A stretch of DNA of 64,000 nucleotides, from contig NC_134136.1 in assembly GCF_040939455.1 (NCBI RefSeq), positions 100,924,014-100,988,013 of the forward strand, read 5' to 3'. The notes beneath the pieces were generated by a model, which made no database searches, was not told the origin of the DNA, and worked only from the letters and a program-made list of their open reading frames with translations. This DNA comes from Microcebus murinus. Its lineage: Eukaryota > Chordata > Mammalia > Primates > Cheirogaleidae. Shown in pieces: positions 12,437 to 20,849 of this stretch (the first letter of the stretch is position 1; every line of letters starts with the position of its first letter). Both the position numbers and the translations under genes were made by a program.

Positions 12437-12632
12437 GGGGTGCCGGGCAGTAGTGACCAGATGAAGAGTACATGTATTTCACATCCAGAGTCTTGGGGAG
12501 TTAAGGACTCTGGTCTGAGGAGTCGGCCTCAAGTGAGTAGACGGGGAGGTGGCCCAGAACCTGTAAAGAGTCAAGATAAGACACTGAGGGAGGACTGATG
12601 GCACCATCCATTCCGGAAGAGGAGGAGCCACA
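12437..12632 (+). repeat. Diverged direct duplication, copy 1 (copy 2 at 13130-13313)
   Basis: Both copies share, in the same order, 'ggcagtagtg-ccagatga', 'gtcttggg-ag-tgagg'-like text, 'aaagagt-aagataagaca-tgag', and 'catccattc'. The spacing is about 690 bp, of which about 400 bp is the LTR at 12685-13087. The unit is part of the MAGE 5' non-coding array. Only this copy keeps a CCGGAAG ETS-like core (12613-12619); the second reads 'tctagagaagt'. Confidence 0.75.
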
Positions 12633-12684
12633 GAGCTCCACCTTGTTAGGTCTATATCGATGTTCCCTGTTGCTCAGTTCCCAG

Positions 12685-13087
12685 TGTCAAGAGTGAGTAC
12701 TGGTACCGAATTGAGCCGATGACCAAGTGATCACAAATGCACAGCAATCCCACACGAATGGTTTATTGCAGAAGAGAAAGAAACTATACAAAGTGAAAGT
12801 AAAGAAGGAAGCTACCCAAAATGAAGATACGTTTCAGGGAGAGGAACGGGTCAGTCTCCATGAGTGGAGAATGACGTTGCGGAACCCCAGGCGGTTTCAT
12901 TCCATTGGCCTGGTCCAGGGGAGGGCTTGCAGGAGGAGTAGCATGGCACCAAATGATTATCAGGTGTTCTGCGGTTTCCTACAGTCCCTGCCTTTGATTG
13001 GTTCCCCCTGCCGCACCCCCTTCTCTGCCCCTAGGAACCACCCTGCTGACCTACCACAACACCTACAGATTTGATCCTTACCTAACA
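12685..13087 (-). repeat. Solo LTR of an endogenous retrovirus, antisense to MAGEB6
   Basis: On the - strand the block starts TGTTAGG and ends TTGACA. It contains CCAAT motifs ('aaccaatcaaagg', 'ggccaatgg') and an AATAAA polyadenylation signal (complement of 12762-12767) followed by a short R/U5. This is the layout of a gammaretrovirus-like (class I) LTR. No internal retroviral genes are present, so it is a solo LTR. No clean target duplication is visible. It separates two copies of the MAGE 5' module. The open frame at 12727-13074 lies inside it and is not a gene. Confidence 0.65.
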
Positions 13088-14060
13088 ACCTATACTGCCC
13101 ACAACGTACCTTCTGCAGGCATGGGGGGCTGAGCCAGGCAGTAGTGGCCAGATGAGGGTACCTGCACTTTATATCAGGAGTCCTAGGCAGCTGAGGTCTT
13201 TAATATCAGAGGCTGGTTCCAAATACATAGACAAAAGCTGACCCAGCAATTCTAAAGAGTGAAGATAAGACAGTGAGTGAGTAGTGATGCAACATCCATT
13301 CTAGAGAAGTGGGACCTTCACCCCTACTGCCAGCTGGAAAGGTCCCAGGCATGTCTGCTGGGCTCAGGCTCCCCCTACCTTTCTGCTCTAGACTTTCAGG
13401 TACTCAAGGTCCTTGGTCTGAGGCCTGGGGACTCAAGAATCAAGGAAAGGACTTGCTGTGAGACCCCGGGAAGCTCCCGTACCCCAGAACACAGCTGGAC
13501 ACACACAGCCCTGCCCCTGCTGTTATGGGCCCTGGAGGGGGCGTGGCCGGAAGTGATGGGCCCTGACTTCCTCCTCCTCCACGCTGTGGACAGTGAGGAC
13601 TGAGGCCTTCGTCCGAGAGTCGAGGCCTCAGGTCAGCAGAGGGAGGCGTGCGAGGTCTTCTCAGCTGCCCTGGTGGGTTTCCTGAGAGAGAAACGCCAGA
13701 CATTCACCTGAAACTGTAACGGCCCCGCCTGAGAGAGTAGGCCACACATGGCGCTGCCCCACCCGCCCCTGCCCGTGGCCCGGGAATCCCCAGTAGGCCC
13801 AACGTCCATTCCTTTTGACGCGCGGTCTCAATGAGCGAACCAAGGCTTTGGTCTCAATCCGGTGGGCTCAGGTCAGCAGAGGGAGAGTCCCTGGCACTAC
13901 AGGTCAAGGAGAGGACCCTCCTAAAGACTGAGGGGACTCCAAGGCCCAGAACTAGGGCGGCACAGAGCTCTGCCCCTACATAGTCTGAAGGTCCGGCAGG
14001 TCTCAGAGAGTCAGGGGTGGGGGCCTGTCCCAAGGCGCTGGCAGCTGGTCAGCAGAGGAT

Positions 14061-14599
14061 TTTTTCTAGGTCAGGAGAAGAGTCTGGCTGATAACTGTGA
14101 TCCTTGTGGGGGACCAGCCTGCCCATAACAGGAACGTTCAACCATCTCCCCTATTGTCAGTCCTGGGACACCCAGGTGCCCCGTGACTGAAGTGGGGGGC
14201 TGAAATGCTCCTTCATTTCCTCCTCTTGAGTACGATGGAAGGTTGTGGTGTCAACTTGAGAGCAACAGAGGGAATTGGGGGTCTGGGTCATGACAACAAT
14301 TAATATGATGATCCTGGATGTAAACTAAGAGGTCTTCCACACCTGAAGATGGAGGGGGGGACCTTCCAGCCACTCCTGTCGCACAATTAAGCCCCTAACT
14401 AGGCCGTCATGTAGTGGCCTAAAAACTAAATTAACTTCCTCCACAGAGTTCCAAGGAAAAGACTGACTGGGAGAACAGGAGCCCTGTGGGATCCCAGTGC
14501 TAAGGCTCTGACAGAAACCTGCAGAGATGACCCTGGTTAAAGCCAAGGTGGTCTTTCCCTGCTGAAGGGGCTCACAGGATGTCATTTTTCTCCACCTAG
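14061..14599 (+). other. Last intron of the MAGEB6-like gene with 3' splice acceptor
   Basis: The stretch ends in a polypyrimidine tract and acceptor, 'catttttctccacctag' (AG at 14598-14599), just before the coding exon. The same context ('gagaacaggagcc...gtgggatcccag...ggctcacaggatgtcattttt') precedes the MAGEB5-like gene, whose acceptor AG is at 29282-29283. The conservation between paralogues supports its use as a splice site. Confidence 0.65.
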
Positions 14600-14659
14600 G
14601 TGCTGCATTGCCAGCCTCCCTGTCCACACTCTGTCCTGCTGTCCCTGATCACAGCCATC

Positions 14660-15712
14660 ATGCCTCGGGGTCAAAAGAGTAAGCTCCGTGCTCGGGAGAA
14701 ACGCCAGCAGAAGCGTGGTCAATCCCAGGATCCCAGGGGTCCTCAGGCCACTGCAGAAAAGGAAGAGGAGGGCCCCTCTTCCTCTCCCCCCACTTCTTGC
14801 TCTTCTCCTATTTCTAGGGGTGGCCCCCCAAGCTTCCCTGCTGCCTTCATTCCCCAGGAGTCTCAGGGAGCTTCACGCTCTAGCTCTCCTGATGCAGGTG
14901 TAGCATGCGCAATGCCTGATGAAGATGCCAAGAGTCAAGATGAGGAAACACCAAGCACCTCCCAGGCAGCATCCTCCACTCAGAGCTCACAGAGAGATCC
15001 CCTCACCAGAAAGGCGAGTATGCTGGTGCAATTCCTGCTGGAGAAGTATAAAAAGAAGGAGCCCATTCTGAAGGCAGACATGGTGAAGGTTGTCAACAGA
15101 AAATACAAGGAGCACTTCCCTGAGATCCTCAAGAGAGCCAGTGATCGCATGGAGCTGGTTTATGGCCTTGAGTTGAAGGTTGTCAAACCCAGCGATGAGT
15201 CCTACACCCTTGTCAGCAAGCTGGCCCTCTCCAGAGATGGGTGTCTGAGTGGTGATGGTGGGTTGCCTAAGTCAGGTCTCCTGATGTCCCTTCTGGGTGT
15301 CATCTTCATGAAAGGCAACCGTGCCACTGAGGAGGAGGTTTGGGAATTCCTGAATGCGTTGGGGGTATATTCTGGGAGGAGGCACTTAATCTTTGGGGAG
15401 CCCCGGAAGTTCATCACCAAAGATTTGGTGCAGGAAAATTACCTGGAATACCGCCAGGTGCCCAATAGTGATCCTGCATGTTATGAATTCTTGTGGGGTC
15501 CCAGAGCCCGTGCTGAAACGAGCAAGATGAAAGTCCTAGAGTTTTTGGCCAAGAGCAATAACACTGTCCCTAGTTCCTTCCCAAGTCTTTACGAAGAGGC
15601 TCTGAGAGATGAGCAGGAGAGAGTGGCAGTGAGAGGTGCACCTAGGGTTGGCACCATTGCCCAAGCCAGGGCACGTTTGGGGGCCATGTCCTTCAGATCC
15701 TCCCACATCTAG
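14660..15712 (+). CDS. MAGEB6: MAGE-B family protein, MAGEB6-like (intact)
   Basis: This is a 350-residue type I MAGE protein. MAGE proteins bind RING E3 ubiquitin ligases and steer their substrates; B-family members are mainly expressed in testis and in tumours. The start is the ATG at 14660, giving the family N-terminus MPRGQKSKLRAREKR; the frame is open upstream but has no ATG there. Residues 1-115 are basic, then Ser/Pro/Gln-rich and disordered. Residues about 120-318 form the MAGE homology domain ([78 protein letters not shown]). The tail is basic and Arg/Ala-rich. The coding region is one exon, as in all type I MAGE genes. Features of B6 are the 'PQATAEK', 'IPQESQGAS...SPDAGV' and 'LPKSGLLMSLLGVIF' segments. 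MAGEB6 is the best match from memory; another MAGEB paralogue is possible. Confidence 0.9.
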   Translation: MPRGQKSKLRAREKRQQKRGQSQDPRGPQATAEKEEEGPSSSPPTSCSSPISRGGPPSFPAAFIPQESQGASRSSSPDAGVACAMPDEDAKSQDEETPSTSQAASSTQSSQRDPLTRKASMLVQFLLEKYKKKEPILKADMVKVVNRKYKEHFPEILKRASDRMELVYGLELKVVKPSDESYTLVSKLALSRDGCLSGDGGLPKSGLLMSLLGVIFMKGNRATEEEVWEFLNALGVYSGRRHLIFGEPRKFITKDLVQENYLEYRQVPNSDPACYEFLWGPRARAETSKMKVLEFLAKSNNTVPSSFPSLYEEALRDEQERVAVRGAPRVGTIAQARARLGAMSFRSSHI

Positions 15713-16235
15713 TTAGATCTCAGATTTTCCACTCAGAGCAGTGAACCTCTAAGTAGTCTAGAGTAGATGGGGCTGTGGGGAACAACATGTATATCTTTGT
15801 TTTTTCCTGTTACAAACTTGTGATTATATGTTTTTCTTTATTTGTTAACAGTTTTCAAATGTTGTTCCCTTTAATTGAATATTTATTTTGTTTCACAATG
15901 TAATTTTCTTAATGTTATAGATGACACATTTATTGCTGTTTGTCAGGTTTAAGACTAAGAGTTTTGTTATTTTTAAACAAATTAAAATACCTTCAGTATT
16001 TTGTTTTCATTATAGAGTTAAGATAAATATGACACTGCAATGTGTATTTTCATGGAGATGGGAATGAACTCCCCTGAGAAATCGATTGGATCACAAAATG
16101 TTGATACCAAAGCAATCGTTTTATTGCAGCTTTCCCTGTTGTATTTCCTCTTTGTGTGTAAAAATAAGTTATGTAAACTTAGATTTGCCCAGTTTATCCA
16201 GCCTCTCTGAGAAATAAATTATAATAATTTAGACT
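15713..16235 (+). other. MAGEB6-like 3' UTR with polyadenylation signal
   Basis: AT-rich 3' untranslated sequence follows the stop codon. The best polyadenylation signal is AATAAA at 16213-16218, about 500 bases after the stop. An 'attaaa' variant lies upstream near 15,981. The exact cleavage site is not known. Confidence 0.55.
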
Positions 16236-17640
16236 TATTGCTCATTCTTTTTTATTATTTTTATTATTGTTTTCCAAGCATTAAGTGAGTATCTGCTCTT
16301 TGGAATTCTCCCTCATAATACTGGGTATGGTAAGAAAAAGCAGTCTAACTGCTGCCCATAGAATTTCAGTGTCTACTAGCAGCTGTCAGGCAAAGAAGAT
16401 GATGAGATACCATCCAAAATATAAGGCGCATGTAAAAAGAAGGGATGAAGAAGAAGAGATTTCAGATTAAAGCAGTCAGGTGTAAATTTCCTGATGAAGA
16501 CATTTTGAAGTCTCAGGAAACTGCATGTCATTCAGTGGGAGTTAAGTTACATAGGCTGCATGGTGGGCGGAATGACACTGTGAGAATGGTCAGCAGGGCC
16601 CTGACCATTGGATGGTGCCTCTGAGCGTTGAAAGACTAAGCCTTATGTGGGAAACAAGTCTTAACAGTTACTCTGGAACTGTGGGTATACCAGAAAGTAA
16701 TCCCCAACTGGGGTAGGAATGCAAGGATTCCTGTGCATTTGCCCCAGTGCACAAACTAGATGTTTTCGGCACATGATATCCTGCTTTTTCTGAGAAATAT
16801 GGGTGATACTCCCTTGAGATGAGATGCCAAGGAGCCACTGTCTATCTTTCTTGCCATGGGCTGGGAGAGGCTGAGTCTGCTTCATACAAGTGCGAGTGTG
16901 TTACTTTGAATGTAATTTGTCAAACTCTAAGAGAGGACTAGATTTTCACTAATGATGAAATTAATGAAAATAGGGGTGATCTAGAGGGAGAGGCACAGGG
17001 GAGGGAGGTTGTTTGTCCTGAAACAAAACAGGAACTTTGATTTTCCTCTATCGGAAGAAGAAAACCCCACACTCAAATAAAATAGCAGGTATGCTAATAA
17101 GGAAACACTACTCAATTTGACTGGCTTGGCAGCATTTCAGCTCATGTGGATTTATATGTCTTTTATTCTTTAACATATTCTGGAAATAAAATTCTGTGAG
17201 GTAATATCGTTATCTTTGATCTAAATACTTTTTACTCATAACTAACTTTTGTTAAAGACCAAATCTTTGTCAAACACTATGCCAGGTGTTCGACAAACAT
17301 TGCATATATGCCTAAGTCCTACAGGATACGGTTTCTCAGCTTGATTTTGCAGATAAAGGGCATGCAGCATTCTCAAATTCACAAGGCTGGTGAGTGACAG
17401 AACTGGACTAGACCCTGGCACTAAATTTCTGTAGAGTCCACACTGTTCCACTCCACCTACTCTGAGATAGGCCTTGGATCACTTATTTATTTTCTGCTCC
17501 CTACTTCAAAATGTATTTCAGGTGAAAAAAAGCAAGATTCCCTACTCAAAATACTGTTTTGGAATATATAGCCCAAGAAATAGACAATAAAATTACCAAA
17601 ATAAATGTGAGATATGAATAAAGAAAGAGATATTTGTTGA
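16236..17640 (+). repeat. MAGEB duplicon 3' flank, copy A
   Basis: This flank is alignable by eye with the 3' flanks at 19,540-20,300, 30,570-32,460 and 33,150-34,620. Shared landmarks are 'cattaagtgagtatctgctct', 'tttctgagaaatatgggtgatactcccttgag', 'atgtaatttgtcaaactctaa', an antisense MIR at about 17,330-17,450, and 'aaataaatgtgagatatgaataaa'. It belongs to the ancestral duplicated unit and holds no gene; the 61-codon frame at 16,285 has no homology signal. Confidence 0.7.
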
Positions 17641-17679
17641 CAATATCATTAACTACAAAGTCACTGCCAGAAACTTCAA

Positions 17680-18000
17680 AAGATTAGGGACTCACAAAAT
17701 CATTTGGTGCCACCTCCTCCCTGTAGAAAGTAGGTATATTTGAACAGAAGTTACATAAAAGGCCAAGTCTGGCTAGTGATGAGACAGTATATATCAACAT
17801 GTTTTTTTCTCTGGAAGCACACCTGTTCTGGGCTTTCTGCTTTGTGCGTCAGCTTCTCCATCTCACATCACTCCTAGGACACAGTCTATTCCCTGCAAAA
17901 TTCACAGAGGGGAAACTAGTCAAGACTTTGGACTGATGTAGCATTTCCACAGAAGCCTCCCACAGGAACCAAGCTGAAGACTCTAATGAATGAGAAGTGA
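17680..18000 (+). promoter_or_regulatory. Degenerate 5' region of the MAGEB5-like pseudogene
   Basis: 17,845-17,945 ('cagcttctccatctcacatcactcctaggac', 'tagtcaagactttg') corresponds to 26,930-27,010 upstream of the intact MAGEB5-like gene ('cagcttccccatctcacgtcactctgggg'). The CpG of the ACGTCA element is lost here (acatca). About 2.3 kb separates this block from the ATG in the intact copy, but only about 0.45 kb here, so most 5' exons and introns were deleted. Confidence 0.55.
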
Positions 18001-18356
18001 AGAGAAAAACACCCCATAATAAATGGAGTCACAAAGATTAGCTTGTATCTGCTTTCAGACCTGGAAGACTGAAGCAAGGCTGTCAGGCTATCCCCTCACT
18101 TACTGTTCCAGGATCTCAGGGACTTGAAACCCTTGGTCAACATGGGTGACTTGATATTGAAAGAAAGAGAACAGGAGCCCAGTGGGTTCCTAGAGCAGTT
18201 GCCTCACAGAAAACTCCAAATGTAGCCTTCCTCATAACCATGATGGAATATCCAGGTTGAAGGTGCATGCACCCTCTTCACCTCCCTCATCCAGTGGGCT
18301 CTTATCACCTGTTCCCCTACCCATACTCCAGCCTGCTGTCCTTGACCAGAGTCATC

Positions 18357-19351
18357 ATGCTTTGGGTCAGAAGAACAAGCACTGCACCCATGAAGATAGC
18401 CCCTAGGCACAAGATGACTCTCGGGGTCACAGGGAAGCTCAGGTTAGTGCAACAGTGGCAGAAGAGCCCCCCTCTACATCCTCCCCTGTTGTTGGGGATA
18501 TTCCCCAGAGCTCATGTGCTTCTGAGTCAACTAGCACTTCCCAGGAACCTTGGAGAGTACCAATCACCACCATTACTTCTCTGGGCATTTTTGGCACAAG
18601 ATCTTATAAAGGTGATAACAGCCAAGATGAGAAATATTCGTAACCGTCAGAGGACTCACCCTCTACCAAGAGCTTATGCAGCGAGCATCTAACTATGAAG
18701 GTGAATTTGTTGGAGCAGTTCCTACTCTATGAGTATGAAATGAAACAACCCGTTATAAAGGAAGACATGCTGAAGGCTGTCGATAAAAAGTACGAAGACC
18801 TCTTTGCTGAGAACTTCTGAGTGTATTGAAGTCATATTTTCAGTTGACGTGAAGGATGCTGACTCAACTTGTCACTCGTATGACCTTGTCAGCAAGGTGA
18901 AACTCCCTAACAATGGAAGAATTCGTGCTGGCAGAGGGTTACCTAAGACTAGTCTTGTGATGAATCTCCCGGGTGTGATCTTCATAAAGGACAACTGTGC
19001 TACTGAGCAAGACATCTGGAAATTCCTAAATATGATGCAAGGATTTGCTGGAAGAAAGCACTTCATCTATGGAGAGCCTAGGAAGCTCAAGATTATGTGA
19101 GGCTAAAGTACCTGGAGTACTTCCAGGTCCCCAACAGTAATCCTGCATGCTATGAATTCCTGTGGGGCCTCAGAGCTCATGCTGAAACTAACAAGATGAA
19201 AGTCCTGGAATTTTTGGCCAAGTTCAATGATGCTGTTCCTAGTGCCTTCTTATCACGTTATGAAGAGGCTTTGAGAGATAAGGAAGCAGGGGCCCGAGCC
19301 AGAGTTGCACCTAGGCCTGGCACTACTGCAGTGGCCGAGCCTGTCTCATGA
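18357..19351 (+). pseudogene. MAGE-B pseudogene, MAGEB5-like, four disabling lesions
   Basis: The former coding exon starts at the ATG at 18357 (atgctttggg...), where the family has MPRGQ. Lesions are: (1) a one-base deletion in codon 4; (2) an in-frame TAA at 18641-18643 before the MAGE domain; (3) a short deletion near 18,806-18,816 that shifts the frame and exposes the TGA at 18818-18820; (4) a deletion near 19,085-19,100 that shifts the frame again. Between them the domain is easily read: [67 protein letters not shown], and a last TGA at 19349-19351. The domain resembles the intact gene at 29345 more than the one at 14660. No functional MAGE protein can be made. Confidence 0.9.
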
Positions 19352-19913
19352 CCAAGTCTTGCAGATTCTCCCACCCCTACTGAAGTCTGAGTTTTTTTTT
19401 ATCACCCAGATAAGAAAATAGAACATAACAATAGGGGTTTTCTTGGAAGTATGAAAGAACTATACAGTTAGGGTAATGGAATAGAAAAAAAAAAAGAAAA
19501 CATGATCAATCTTGGTTTTCCTCATTCCTTTTAGTCTTCTGTTCTGTAAAATTAAATGATTTATACCTCAATATGTTTACTTTATTAAAAATGCAGGAAA
19601 AAATAAATCTTAATGAGTTATATCTCTTGCTCACTATTTCTCTTATTCACCAAACATCAATTGAGTATCTGCTTTGGGGGAAGTTCAGTGCTAGTACTGG
19701 AGATGCTCAGATAAAGGCTCAACTTCTGCCAATAGAATTTTCAAAGCTAGGAGCTGTGGAAAATATTGAGACACCCTCTCTGACTTACCGGAAAGTATAA
19801 AAAAATAGGTGAGCAGGTGACATTCCAGGTGAGAACAGTGAAATATAAATTTTCTGAGGCAAAGCAGTTTGAGTTTGGGGGAAATTGCAATCAATTGATG
19901 TGGATGACTTTAT
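19352..19913 (+). repeat. Pseudogene 3' UTR and duplicon 3' flank, copy B
   Basis: The text after the stop ('atcacccagataagaaaatag...ggggttttcttggaagtat') matches the 3' UTR of the intact MAGEB5-like gene ('cataatccagattagaaaatatg...ggcattttcttggaaatat'). It then continues with 'aacatcaattgagtatctgct' and 'tagtactggagatgctcag'. The flank resumes after the Alu as about 20,205-20,300. Confidence 0.7.
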
Positions 19914-20200
19914 ATTTTTTGAGACAGAGTTTCACCCCCTTGCCTGGGCTAGAGTACCATGGAGTCAGCCTAGCTCACAGCAACCTCAAACTCCTGGGCT
20001 CAAGCAATTCTCCTGCCTCAGCCTCCCAAGTAGCTGGGACTATAGGCATACCGCTACCATGCCTGGCTAATTGTTTCTATTTTTAGTAGAGACAGGTCTC
20101 GCTCTTGCTTAGGCTGGTCTCTAACTCCTGAGCTCAACCAATCCTCCCACCTCAGCCTCCCAGAGTGCTAGGATTACAGGCCTGAGCCACTGAACCTGCC
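19914..20200 (-). repeat. Alu SINE, antisense
   Basis: A T-rich start is followed by 'gagacagagtttcacc', 'cagcctcccaagtagctggg', and a left arm ending 'ggattacaggcctgagccac'. The orientation is minus. It interrupts the MAGEB duplicon flank, so it is younger than the duplication. Confidence 0.9.
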
Positions 20201-20849
20201 AAATATAACTTTTAAATTAAGCTTTTTTGGGGTGCTGGATGAGGCTGTGGGACTGGTGAGAAAAGGCCAAACCTTCACATGATGTATCTTAAAGTAGAGA
20301 GAGAGAAAACCCTAGAATGGAAAACTTCACTGTAGTATAAGCCTAAAATTAAGGCCTCACATTATGTGCTGGCCTTGATTTTTTTTTTCCTACCTTGACT
20401 TATGTGAAGCCAGCAGGGCCTCAAATGTCCTAACCAGAAATTCCCCTCTATACTCTGCACTTGCAAATAAAGTCCCCTAGCCAAATGACCATCTTATCAA
20501 GGGGACCGGGCATGCATTTTGCTTATTTCTGAGTATTTAGTTTCCATTCTCTACCAGCCTTGAGTTGGGTAGCCTCATGTAACCCCTCATGCAGCTTAAT
20601 TTAAAAGTTACATCACACTGACTGTCTTGTAGTTTCCCTAAAACTCAAGCCAATCACTCCCTCCTATGGTATCTAGAGGTCACCCCCCTCTTGATGTACA
20701 AATCCTATTTCCCATAGACCTTGCTTATTCACTCTGTTCCTGAGTGCAAACCCTTTGTGGCCCTTTGTGGAGTCCTCCCACCACAGGCTTTCAGTATATG
20801 AGTAGCATGTTTTTCTTGAGCTTTTGGCTAAGTTCAAGTGAGTATATGA
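20201..20849. other. Duplicon flank remnant and unassigned, possibly LTR-derived, sequence
   Basis: 20,205-20,300 still aligns with the MAGEB duplicon flank ('ggggtgctggatgaggctgtggg'). 20,340-20,836 contains a CCAATCAC motif near 20,650 and Pro/Cys-type repeats of 'ccctttgtgg' (20,751-20,769), which would suit an LTR, but I cannot assign it. The 13-bp L1 target sequence ends the stretch. Confidence 0.3.

Larger units (their letters stand above)
12180..14060 (+). promoter_or_regulatory. MAGEB6-like 5' region: repeated MAGE non-coding exon modules and promoter
   Basis: The sequence is GC-richer than its surroundings and repeats a MAGE 5' non-coding pattern at least five times: a 'gtcaag'-like donor end, 'ctgagtgaggactgagg', 'ccccagaac' and 'cagagctctgcccc'. 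Copies lie near 12,290-12,400, 12,560-12,650, 13,255-13,340, 13,435-13,530 and 13,900-13,980. The CpG-rich core at about 13,480-13,860 holds a perfect ETS site CCGGAAGTG (13547-13555) beside a GGGGGCGTGGCC Sp1/KLF-type box. MAGE promoters are known to use ETS and Sp1 sites and CpG methylation. Possible splice donors are CAG|GTCAGC after 13631 and after 13871. Exon boundaries are inferred. Confidence 0.6.

Noticed and set aside
12727..13074. 115-codon frame upstream of MAGEB6
   Set aside because: It lies antisense within the solo LTR and spans promoter elements.
13277..13603. 108-codon frame in the MAGEB6-like 5' region
   Set aside because: It is a chance frame in GC-rich, repeated non-coding MAGE 5' sequence that crosses the predicted promoter core.
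14600..14659. Extending the MAGEB6-like protein upstream to a GTG at 14600
   Set aside because: A eukaryotic gene would start at the ATG at 14660, which gives the conserved MPRGQKSK N-terminus; 14600 is the first base after the splice acceptor.
14325..15420. Open frames on the - strand or alternate frames over the MAGEB6-like exon
   Set aside because: They are shadows of the MAGE coding frame, with no domain of their own.
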